From the NCBI GenBank assembly GCA_913056355.1, contig CAJXMX010000007.1:1-37713 (forward strand): a stretch of 37,713 nucleotides of DNA, in the 5' to 3' direction. Origin of the DNA: an uncultured Opitutales bacterium. Its GTDB lineage: Bacteria; Verrucomicrobiota; Verrucomicrobiia; Opitutales; Oceanipulchritudinaceae. Each line of letters begins with the position of its first letter. The first letter of the stretch is position 1. The position numbers and the translations under genes were made by a program. The notes beneath the pieces were generated by a model, which worked only from the letters and a program-made list of their open reading frames with translations, was not told the origin of the DNA and made no database searches. Below are positions 1 to 7,446 of the stretch, piece by piece.

Positions 1-728
1 GGCTCTGGGCCATGGAAACCCCGCAAGCCTTTCCACGCGAACTGATCGAGCGGGCCCACGAGGCCCTGAAGACGCCGGTCACCGACGACCTTGCCGCCGT
101 GGAGGCCATCGGTGAACCGGTAGCCCTGGTGGAGTCCCCCACTCCCAATCCCAAGCTTACCCGTCCGGCGGACCTGGCCCTGCTGGAGAGCATCCTCAAT
201 CAAAACGCCATGAAAGATCCCACCACCCAGGAAATACGTGTCGGTTTCGGATACGACATCCACCGGCTGCAGAAGGGCCTTCCCCTTGTGCTGGGCGGAA
301 TCCGCCTGCAATCGGAATGGGGGCTGGTCGGGCACTCCGACGCGGACGTGCTCAGCCACGCCATTGCCGACGCCATTCTGGGGGCCTGCGGACTTCCCGA
401 CATTGGTCATTACTTTCCCAATACAGATCCCGGCATCGCGGGCATCTCCTCCCAGGAAATACTCCGCCGCGCCCGCCACGAGGCCAAGCAGGCAGGGATG
501 CGGCTGGTCAACGTGGATGCCACCCTGATTGCCGAGAAACCGAAAATCGCACCCTACATCGGCCGGATGAAGCAGCTCCTGGCGCAGACCCTGAAGCTGC
601 AGCCGACCGACATCGGGATCAAGGCCACCACCCAGGAACAGATCGGCGCCCTCGGACAGGGCGCCGGAATGGCCGCCCATGCGGTGGCCACCGTCCGGGG
701 CTCCCGGCAGTCGGAAAATCAGGAATAG
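1..728 (+). CDS. ispDF: Bifunctional IspD-IspF (MEP pathway isoprenoid enzyme), 5' partial
   Basis: The gene runs in from outside the window. The first ~65 visible residues match the C-terminal end of IspD (MEP cytidylyltransferase): a TPQAF motif, then a TDD..AVE..G.PVALVE stretch and an NPKLTRPADLALLE ending typical of that family. The frame continues without a stop into a complete IspF domain (2-C-methyl-D-erythritol 2,4-cyclodiphosphate synthase). That domain has the metal-binding GYDIH motif, the HSDADVLSHAIADA motif and IGHYFPNTDP. Together the two domains would catalyse the third and fifth steps of non-mevalonate isoprenoid synthesis in the cytoplasm. An in-frame ATG at 210-212 lies at the domain junction, but no well-spaced ribosome binding site precedes it, so a fusion is more likely than two genes. 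The stop codon lies inside the convergent ndk gene (10 bp shared). Confidence 0.93.
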   Translation, partial: LWAMETPQAFPRELIERAHEALKTPVTDDLAAVEAIGEPVALVESPTPNPKLTRPADLALLESILNQNAMKDPTTQEIRVGFGYDIHRLQKGLPLVLGGIRLQSEWGLVGHSDADVLSHAIADAILGACGLPDIGHYFPNTDPGIAGISSQEILRRARHEAKQAGMRLVNVDATLIAEKPKIAPYIGRMKQLLAQTLKLQPTDIGIKATTQEQIGALGQGAGMAAHAVATVRGSRQSENQE

Positions 729-1135
729 ACTTCGTCTTCGTCAAAGAACCGCTTGATCTCGGCGGCGGCCGATTCGGGTCCGTCGGAGGCATGCACGATG
801 TTGAGCATCATGTCGGTCCCCCAGTCTCCCCGGATGGTGCCGGCGGGAGCGGCCAGGGAATTGGTCGGCCCGAGCAGGCTGCGCACGCGCTCAATGGCCT
901 TGTTGCCCTCAAGAATCATGATCAGCACCGGGCGGGAGGACATGAATGCCTCGATCTCGGGAAAGAAGGGCTTGTCCGCGATATGGGCGTAATGCTCCTT
1001 GAGCAGGCCGCTGTCGAGCTGCTTCATCTTGGCCGCGATGATGTTGAAACCCACGTCCTCGAACCGGGTCAGGGCCGCACCGACTTTGCGCTTTTCAATC
1101 GCGTCGGGCTTGAAGATAATCAGTGTTTTTTCCAT
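719..1135 (-). CDS. ndk: Nucleoside diphosphate kinase
   Basis: This 138-residue protein has the usual length and motifs of NDK, which moves the gamma phosphate from ATP to other nucleoside diphosphates through a phosphohistidine. It begins MEKTLIIFKPDAI, the typical family start, and carries the active-site NIVHASDGPESA motif near residue 115, where the His is the phospho-acceptor. An upstream in-frame start at 1234 would add 33 residues with no family resemblance, so the ATG at 1135 is chosen. No clear Shine-Dalgarno precedes it. The 3' end overlaps the end of the convergent ispDF gene by 10 bp. The C-terminus is acidic (FFDEDEVYS). Confidence 0.96.
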   Translation of the reverse strand: MEKTLIIFKPDAIEKRKVGAALTRFEDVGFNIIAAKMKQLDSGLLKEHYAHIADKPFFPEIEAFMSSRPVLIMILEGNKAIERVRSLLGPTNSLAAPAGTIRGDWGTDMMLNIVHASDGPESAAAEIKRFFDEDEVYS

Positions 1136-1212
1136 AGGGTGGTCTGAATTTCCCTTATCAGTAGAAGCCGTCGGATTGCTGGCAAGGATAAAGGATTCCC
1201 CCTGCACGCACC

Positions 1213-2688
1213 ATGGAGCCACATTCAGCAGCAACCCGGGAGCTTGTCCAACAACTTGGAGAAGAACAGGTAATCACCGAACCGGAGACGCTCTACCGCG
1301 TCTCCATGGACAATCTTCGCTACAGCCGGTTGCCATCGGCCTGCATCCGGCCTGTGGACGAGGACGCAGTGGGGAAAGTCCTCGAGCTGGCGAACCGCAG
1401 CCGGGTTCCGCTGACCCCCCGCGGGGCGGGATCAGCGACCACCGGGACCACCTCCCCGGAACCCGGCGGCTGGGTTCTCGACTTGTCCGGATGGCGGGAA
1501 ATCTTTATTGATCCGGTGGCCCGGATGGCCTTTGTCCAGCCGGGGGTGACCCTGGGGGCGCTCGACGAGGCGGCCGGGGAGCATGGACTGACCTATCCGC
1601 CGGACCCCGGATCCAAGGCCTACTGCACTGTGGGGGGATCCATCGCCACCAACGCCGGCGGCATGCGCGGGGCCAAGTACGGGGTGACCCGGGATTACGT
1701 GATTTCGTTGGAGGGCTTTCTCCCCACCGGGGAGTTTGTGCGCTGGGGCAGCAACGTGCGCAAGTTTTCCGCCGGTTTCAACCTGCGGGACCTCTGGGTC
1801 GGTTCGGAGGGGGCGCTCGGGGTGATCACCGGAGCCGTCCTGAAACTCCTTCCCAAAGCCCCCGCGCGGGCCACTTGCCTGGCCGTTTTCGGCTCGGCCC
1901 GCGAGGCCATCACCTGTTCGCAGGAAATCCTCAGCCGCGGATTGACCCCCTCGGCCATGGAATTTCTCGATTCCCAGACCGTGGCCTGCACCTTCTCCTT
2001 CTGGAAGCGGAAGTCGCCCCACCTGCTGGAGGAACTTCCTGAGGGGCTGCGGGCCTGGAACAACCGCCAGGACAAGCCGGCGGCCCTCATTATCGAGGTC
2101 GACGGCCGTCCCGGGGAAGTGGATACCCAGCTTAAGGAAATCCTCAAATGTGTCTCCGAACACACCCGGCACTTCGACAGCGCAGTCGATCCCGAGGCCG
2201 TGGAATCCCTCTGGAAGCTGCGGCGCTCCTGTTCACAGGCCATGTTTGAGCTGGGCCCGCGGAAGCTCAACGAGGATGTCGTGGTTCCGTTCGAACACCA
2301 GCTGGAGCTGCTGGAATACGTCGAGGACATGCACCGGCGGACCGGTCTCCCGACCCCCACTTTTGGCCATGCCGCGGACGGCAATTTCCATGTCCACATC
2401 ATGTACGACGACCTGGATCCCGACATCTCCATCCGGGCCGAAAAAGCCATCGGCGCCCTCATGGAGAAGGTCGTCGAGCTGGGCGGGGCCATCTCCGGCG
2501 AGCACGGGATCGGCCTGGCCAAGTCGCCCTTTTTCCAGATCCAGCATTCAGAGGCGGAAATCGCCGCCATGCGAAGGATCAAGGAGGCGCTGGACCCGAA
2601 TGGCATCCTTAATCCGGGCAAGCTGTGGCACCGGCACGAGCCCTGGACTTTTCCGCGGGAGAAGGTGCGCATGCCCTGGGACCATTGA
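1213..2688 (+). CDS. FAD-linked oxidase, glycolate oxidase GlcD / D-lactate dehydrogenase type
   Basis: A 491-residue flavoprotein of the PCMH/VAO family, probably oxidising a D-2-hydroxyacid such as glycolate or D-lactate. The N-terminal half is an FAD_binding_4 domain: RPVDEDAV entry, PRGAGSATTGTTSPEPGG loop near residues 70-85, and VGGSIATNAGGMRGAKYG near 139-155, which contacts FAD. The C-terminal half is the FAD-oxidase_C cap domain with HAADGNFHVHI near 385, a metal/substrate-site motif. It then has GEHGIG near 428 and ends with DPNGILNPGKLW. There is no Cys-rich iron-sulfur domain and no GlcE or GlcF partner next to it, so the electron acceptor and exact substrate are not evident. It is on the plus strand just after the divergent ndk; the response regulator follows 42 bp later on the same strand. 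Confidence 0.9.
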   Translation: MEPHSAATRELVQQLGEEQVITEPETLYRVSMDNLRYSRLPSACIRPVDEDAVGKVLELANRSRVPLTPRGAGSATTGTTSPEPGGWVLDLSGWREIFIDPVARMAFVQPGVTLGALDEAAGEHGLTYPPDPGSKAYCTVGGSIATNAGGMRGAKYGVTRDYVISLEGFLPTGEFVRWGSNVRKFSAGFNLRDLWVGSEGALGVITGAVLKLLPKAPARATCLAVFGSAREAITCSQEILSRGLTPSAMEFLDSQTVACTFSFWKRKSPHLLEELPEGLRAWNNRQDKPAALIIEVDGRPGEVDTQLKEILKCVSEHTRHFDSAVDPEAVESLWKLRRSCSQAMFELGPRKLNEDVVVPFEHQLELLEYVEDMHRRTGLPTPTFGHAADGNFHVHIMYDDLDPDISIRAEKAIGALMEKVVELGGAISGEHGIGLAKSPFFQIQHSEAEIAAMRRIKEALDPNGILNPGKLWHRHEPWTFPREKVRMPWDH

Positions 2689-2730
2689 TGTGTACTGGAC
2701 AATACCCGGCAGGTCCCTAGCCTGCCCCGG

Positions 2731-3405
2731 ATGCGCGTCGTAGTGGTAGAGGATCAGGCCCTGTTCCGGGAATTCCTCGTTGATGCGCTGGAAGGGAAGC
2801 TGGATTGCCAGGTCGTCGGCCAGGCCGCCGACGGCGAAACGGCCCTTGATGTGGTCCGGGCACAAAAGCCCGATCTCCTGATCCTCGATATCCTGATCCC
2901 CAGGTTATCCGGTATCCATGTGGCCAGTATCCTGGGCAAGGAAATACCGACCCTGCGGATCATGGGCCTGTCCGCGGAACTGGATGTGAAGACCGTTCAC
3001 CAGGTCCACCGCCTGCAGCTGGCCGGCTTCATCGACAAGAACGACGCCGGACGGGAGGTCCTGCAGGAAGCCGTTGCCTGCATGCGAAAGCGTCAGCGCT
3101 ACTTTTCGCCGACCATGAGCAAAGTCCTGCGAAGCCTGAAAATCGATCCGCAGGCGTTTTCGAAGATCCTCACCCGCCGCGAGCAGGAAGTGCTGACCCT
3201 GGCCGGGGCCGGATGGAGCGACGACCATATCGCCGAGGCCCTCGGCCTGGGGGTGACCTCGGTCCAGACTCACCGCAAAAACCTCTTCCGCAAGCTGGAT
3301 GTGCACAGCACCCCGGAGTTGATCCGCTATGCCCACCAGGCGGGATTCTGGAAATCCGAATTTGAGCGCATGGATCTTCGGGACACCTATCACCTCCACG
3401 ACTAA
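2731..3405 (+). CDS. NarL/FixJ-type response regulator (REC + LuxR HTH)
   Basis: A 224-residue two-component response regulator. The receiver domain occupies about residues 1-120, with the acidic pair E7/D8, the likely phosphorylated D53 in LLILDILIPRLSG, S81 and K103 in the switch positions. A LuxR-type helix-turn-helix follows at about 145-205, with LTRREQEVLTLAGAG and VTSVQTHRKNLFRKLDV, and would bind DNA. It converges on the hybrid kinase gene with only 17 bp between the two stops, and that kinase ends in an HPt domain, so this regulator is a natural final acceptor of its phosphorelay (inference from position). The target genes are not indicated by the sequence. No strong ribosome binding site precedes the chosen ATG. 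Confidence 0.92.
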   Translation: MRVVVVEDQALFREFLVDALEGKLDCQVVGQAADGETALDVVRAQKPDLLILDILIPRLSGIHVASILGKEIPTLRIMGLSAELDVKTVHQVHRLQLAGFIDKNDAGREVLQEAVACMRKRQRYFSPTMSKVLRSLKIDPQAFSKILTRREQEVLTLAGAGWSDDHIAEALGLGVTSVQTHRKNLFRKLDVHSTPELIRYAHQAGFWKSEFERMDLRDTYHLHD

Positions 3406-3422
3406 CCGGAAGTATCCTTCGG

Positions 3423-6400
3423 CTAGAGGTGCTCGAATTCCTCGAAAAAGGACGGTAGGTGCCGCGCCAACTCTTTCCACTCGAGGCGGGCTCCCTCGAT
3501 ATCTCCGGCCATGGCCGCGACCTGCAGGTCCTTGAGCATTTCCGGCAGGACTCGCGGCCGCACCATGCTGAGGTGACCCAGCAGCTTGTGCGCCACGGAG
3601 CGGACCCGCCCGCAGTCGGAACCGCCGAGTGCGTCCACCAGTTGCTCCTCCAGCAGGAGGAAGTCGTTCCGCCAGCGGTCCTTGAGGGCTTTCCAGCCAT
3701 CGGCGGCCGGCATGTCTCCCAGGAGGCCCCGGCCGGACAGGTATTGTCCCGCCTCCGGTCCCTGGATCTTCTCCACCAGGGCATGCAGGCGTCTCTCGTC
3801 CAGCGGCTTGGTCAGGAAGGCGTTCATCCCATTCTGGAGGCACTTCTCCTGTACCTCGACCGTGGCGTACGCGGTCATCCCGACGATCACCATTTCCCTG
3901 GGCACCTGCCCGTCCGCGCGAAGGGCCCTGGCGATCTCCAGCCCGCTGAGGGACGGGAGGTCCCAGTCCAGGATGACCATCAAGAAACGGCCGCTCCGGG
4001 CCAACTCCAGGCCTTCCCTGCCATCGGCCACGGACTCCACCCGGCAACCCATCGCTCCCAGCTTGTCCTCCAGGATAATCCGGTTGTACTCCATGTCCTC
4101 CACCACCAGGACCGGGATTCCGGCAGCCCGCCCGGCGACGGTTTCCGGGGCGGCGGCGGCGCCGGTCAGAGGCCGCAGCTCGACCGGTATCAACACCCTG
4201 AATACGGAACCCTGCCCCGGCCGGGAATCCAATTCAAGGACCCCGTGCAGGCAGTCGACATAGGCCTTGACCAGGGCCAGGCCAATCCCGGTTCCCCGGA
4301 CCTTGGGGCCCTCCCGGGGCGCCTGGTAGAACTTCTGGAATACCTTTTCCGATTCCTCCCGGGAAATTCCGTCCCCGGTGTCCCTGACCTCGACTTCCAA
4401 AAGCGATTCCTCCCCTTCGCTCCGGGTCCGGATGGTCAATTCCACTTTTCCGGATCGCGTGAACTTGACCGCATTCGAGGTCAGGTTGCCGATGATTTGC
4501 TGGATCTTGCGCTCATCCGAGTATATCCCGGTCCCGGCGGACACCTTGACCGAGTCGTTCAGGACCAGTCCCTTGGCTTCCGCCTGGACCCGGTAAATCT
4601 GAATGATTCCCCCGGCCAGCTGGTGGATGTCGAACAAACGTTTATCAACCCTCAGCTGTCCCGAATCCATCCTCGCGAAATCCAGCACTTCCTCGACCGT
4701 GGAGCGCAGGTAATGGGCGGCCTTCTTGAGGGCCTTCAGGTTGCGCGCCGGGGCTGGCTGTCCCTCCCGTAACTCGCTGATCAGACCGATCACGCCGTTC
4801 AGCGGGTTGCGGATCTCATGGCTCAGGTTGGCGATGAAATCATCCTTGAAGCGGTTGGCCTTTTCCAATTCGCTGGTCCGCTCGCGCACCAGGCTCTTGA
4901 GGATTCGCTGGCGCCGCCGCAGGTAATGGCCCTGGCCCTGCAGAAAAGCGAAGACCAACAGCACCGCCAGGATCACATAGAGCCCCACCGCCAGGGGGCT
5001 CCGCAACCAATGCGGCCGGACATGGATCGGGACCGAAGCCATGGGCCCGGTTCGTCCGAAGGGATCCACGACCCGCACCTGCAGCTGGTAATCGCCGGCC
5101 ATCAGCTGCCCCAGCTCCCGCACGGCCAGCGCGTCCGGACGCCCCCAGGCTTCCTCGAGGCCCTTGATGCGGGATTGAAACCGGACCGGATAATCACTGC
5201 TGACCAGCGGCGCTCCGAACTGGAATCGCGGATTGGCTTCGCCAAACCCGAAATCCATTGCCTGCGCCGGGGCCAGCCCGGCAGCCACATCCCAGACCAC
5301 GGGAGCGGTCGGCTCCGGGATGCTCTCACTCAAGGACCGCTCAGCGACCAGCAGGCCCTTCCTTCCCGCGATGATAACTTCTTTCCCGCGGACCCGGATC
5401 TGCTGTATCCGACCCAGTGAGTTGAGGTCGACCCATGGAACCCTGCGCAATTCGGGCGGCCTGCCTGCCAGCCAGTCGACCTCAATGATGTAACTGGACT
5501 CGATGTCGTTGTCCCAGTAAACCAGCCAGCCCATGAGCCGCTGGTCCTCCGTCCACATGCAACCCGCCTGGAAATCCCGGCTACCGGGCTCGAACACCCC
5601 CTCCTCCCATGAATCCCCCGCGCCCCCGTACCGGTACAACTTACCTCCCAGAATCACCACCGGACCCGTCTCCGTCACGAAGACCGGCATCTCCCGGCCC
5701 TCCAGGACCTGCCCGGCAATCGACTCGTGCCGCTGCATCCGCAGGCCGGGTCCATCCGGATGAAACTCCAGCAGCGGGGACTTGTGCGACCAGGCCCAGA
5801 TCCGCCCCTGCCCGTCCGCTTCCAGCGCGTAGAGGTCCGTCCCCGCCTCGAACTGCTGGATGCGTTTCAGCTTATTGTCCTGGTCCAGTCGATACAATTC
5901 CAGCTGGTCCTTGAAACAGGTCAGCAGCCGCCCGTCCCCGAGCATGGCGAAGGCCCGGATCTCCCGGCCGAAATTATGCACTTCCCGCGTCTCCCGCCCG
6001 TCCCAGGACATCAGGCGGTCGTAGTTTAGGAAGTAGGCAACTTTATTAAAAGATAAACACTTATAAACCTCACCCTGGTGGATAATATTGTAGGTTGGCT
6101 TGGTTTGGCTCAAATCAAGTTCAACTAAGCCACTTTCAGTAGGTAACAGAATAGAGCTAGAAACTTGGATTATTCCATTTGGATTCCTGACAATTCCATC
6201 TTCAAAAATGAAGAAGCCTGCCAATTTTGGCTCCTTCCTCAAAACTGAAACTCCATCGAGTTGCAGCGCCATAACTTGATCGCGGGGATCAACAACGAAT
6301 TTTAGAATTATCGCACTAAGACCATCACCTTCGTCAATTACATCACAAATATTTTCCGTAGTATTAGAAAATTCTATTACTCCCCTATCAATAGTACCAA

Positions 6401-7190
6401 GATAGTAATTACCTTCTGAATTTCTGAATCCACAACTAGTAATGAGATGTTCTGATATTCCAAAATCAATATCCACCACTGACCCGTCGTGTTCTACCTC
6501 AAATATCCCATTACCTGAAAATCCTCTCAGGGAATTCCGGACAGTATCCTCCAAATATACTAAACTGTCATTTGCTAAGCCGGGATCATTTGAGATTAAC
6601 AACTTGCTATCATCCATAATCTTCCACAATCCGGAACCTACTTCATGAGCATATATTCCTGATTTCAGGAAATGAAATATGACCCTATGTTGGCCTTCAA
6701 ACTCCCAAGATGAAAAGTATCCTTCACTAACTTTAAACAAGCGCCTATCCGTACTTATCCAGAGGAAATCACCATCGTGATACAATTCCCATATTTCACC
6801 AAATCCATGATAGGCATCGGGAATCAGGTCCATTCGAGACTCATATTGCAAGGTTTGGGGATTCAAGACTCCAAGCGAATTGTAAGCTCCCAGCCATAAC
6901 ATGCCCTCTGGATCAAATGCCAATCCGCGAAGGTTAAAAAGCCGATCCGGCCCCAATGGAATTAAATGAATTCCATCCCATCTCCAGAGTCGATCCCTAC
7001 CAATATATGCCACACCCGAATCATCCCACACCACATTCCAGAAATATCCGCCTTGGCCAGATTCGTCAGCAATTATCTTTTTAGCTACAGGATCACGATC
7101 GCTTATTTCCTCACAGTATCCATTAGGTCTGATTCCCAACAGAAATACAAACGCAATTAAGATTAGGGATTTCTTAAAATCTAGACTCAT
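3423..7190 (-). CDS. Hybrid sensor histidine kinase: propeller sensor, Y_Y_Y, TM, HisKA, HATPase, REC, HPt
   Basis: A 1255-residue membrane sensor kinase. A signal-anchor/signal peptide lies at residues 1-25. It is followed by a periplasmic regulator-type beta-propeller of about 640 residues with repeated W-D-G and aromatic motifs, a Y_Y_Y immunoglobulin-like domain near 660-725, and one transmembrane helix near 731-751. The cytoplasmic part has HisKA with the phospho-acceptor H791 in LSHEIRNPLNG, then HATPase_c with DTGDGIS and GTGIGLALVK, a receiver with D1075 in VILDWDLPSLSG, and an HPt domain with H1201 in AHKLLGH. This is a complete His-Asp-His relay, with the adjacent convergent response regulator as likely last acceptor. 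The ATG at 7190 is preferred to a TTG 9 bp upstream. Codons for about the first 387 residues are AT-rich whereas the rest is GC-rich, with a sharp change near 6030, so the sensor half may have been exchanged. The ligand is unknown; in this architecture polysaccharide fragments are often sensed. Confidence 0.93.
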   Translation of the reverse strand: MSLDFKKSLILIAFVFLLGIRPNGYCEEISDRDPVAKKIIADESGQGGYFWNVVWDDSGVAYIGRDRLWRWDGIHLIPLGPDRLFNLRGLAFDPEGMLWLGAYNSLGVLNPQTLQYESRMDLIPDAYHGFGEIWELYHDGDFLWISTDRRLFKVSEGYFSSWEFEGQHRVIFHFLKSGIYAHEVGSGLWKIMDDSKLLISNDPGLANDSLVYLEDTVRNSLRGFSGNGIFEVEHDGSVVDIDFGISEHLITSCGFRNSEGNYYLGTIDRGVIEFSNTTENICDVIDEGDGLSAIILKFVVDPRDQVMALQLDGVSVLRKEPKLAGFFIFEDGIVRNPNGIIQVSSSILLPTESGLVELDLSQTKPTYNIIHQGEVYKCLSFNKVAYFLNYDRLMSWDGRETREVHNFGREIRAFAMLGDGRLLTCFKDQLELYRLDQDNKLKRIQQFEAGTDLYALEADGQGRIWAWSHKSPLLEFHPDGPGLRMQRHESIAGQVLEGREMPVFVTETGPVVILGGKLYRYGGAGDSWEEGVFEPGSRDFQAGCMWTEDQRLMGWLVYWDNDIESSYIIEVDWLAGRPPELRRVPWVDLNSLGRIQQIRVRGKEVIIAGRKGLLVAERSLSESIPEPTAPVVWDVAAGLAPAQAMDFGFGEANPRFQFGAPLVSSDYPVRFQSRIKGLEEAWGRPDALAVRELGQLMAGDYQLQVRVVDPFGRTGPMASVPIHVRPHWLRSPLAVGLYVILAVLLVFAFLQGQGHYLRRRQRILKSLVRERTSELEKANRFKDDFIANLSHEIRNPLNGVIGLISELREGQPAPARNLKALKKAAHYLRSTVEEVLDFARMDSGQLRVDKRLFDIHQLAGGIIQIYRVQAEAKGLVLNDSVKVSAGTGIYSDERKIQQIIGNLTSNAVKFTRSGKVELTIRTRSEGEESLLEVEVRDTGDGISREESEKVFQKFYQAPREGPKVRGTGIGLALVKAYVDCLHGVLELDSRPGQGSVFRVLIPVELRPLTGAAAAPETVAGRAAGIPVLVVEDMEYNRIILEDKLGAMGCRVESVADGREGLELARSGRFLMVILDWDLPSLSGLEIARALRADGQVPREMVIVGMTAYATVEVQEKCLQNGMNAFLTKPLDERRLHALVEKIQGPEAGQYLSGRGLLGDMPAADGWKALKDRWRNDFLLLEEQLVDALGGSDCGRVRSVAHKLLGHLSMVRPRVLPEMLKDLQVAAMAGDIEGARLEWKELARHLPSFFEEFEHL

Positions 7191-7266
7191 GTAAAGCAAA
7201 AAGATTAATCAAATTTAGGTACATCCCCATTTGGAGGACTACCTGAAATAGCCTGATTCTCGCCCC

Positions 7267-7446
7267 ATGCGAATCACCTTATATTTCATCATTCGAGATG
7301 TGTTGGCCATTGTTTGTTTGTCCGTAGGAATAGTTCTTACCAGTCAAAATGAAGAATACCTAAAGTCAAACTTGGCTTATCATAAGGCCGATAGTAAATC
7401 GTATTTTCCAAGAGGAACTCTACCTTGTGGAAACAACCATCGCTAA
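7267..7446 (+). CDS. Possible small protein (59 codons), unrecognised
   Basis: This ATG-to-TAA reading frame in the AT-rich intergenic stretch encodes 59 residues. The first ~25 are hydrophobic (starting MRITLYFIIRDVLAIVCLSV), resembling a membrane anchor or signal peptide. The tail is polar and ends in TLPCGNNHR. The frame overlaps the 5' end of the YcaO-like gene by 22 bp in another frame. A GGAGG lies about 30 bp upstream, too far for a good ribosome binding site. I recognise no family. It could be a real small peptide, a gene remnant in the transferred AT-rich block, or chance. Confidence 0.22.
   Translation: MRITLYFIIRDVLAIVCLSVGIVLTSQNEEYLKSNLAYHKADSKSYFPRGTLPCGNNHR

Noticed and set aside
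210-728. Separate ispF gene starting at the internal ATG
   Set aside because: The frame is continuous with the IspD C-terminus, there is no stop between the domains and no well-spaced ribosome binding site before this ATG.
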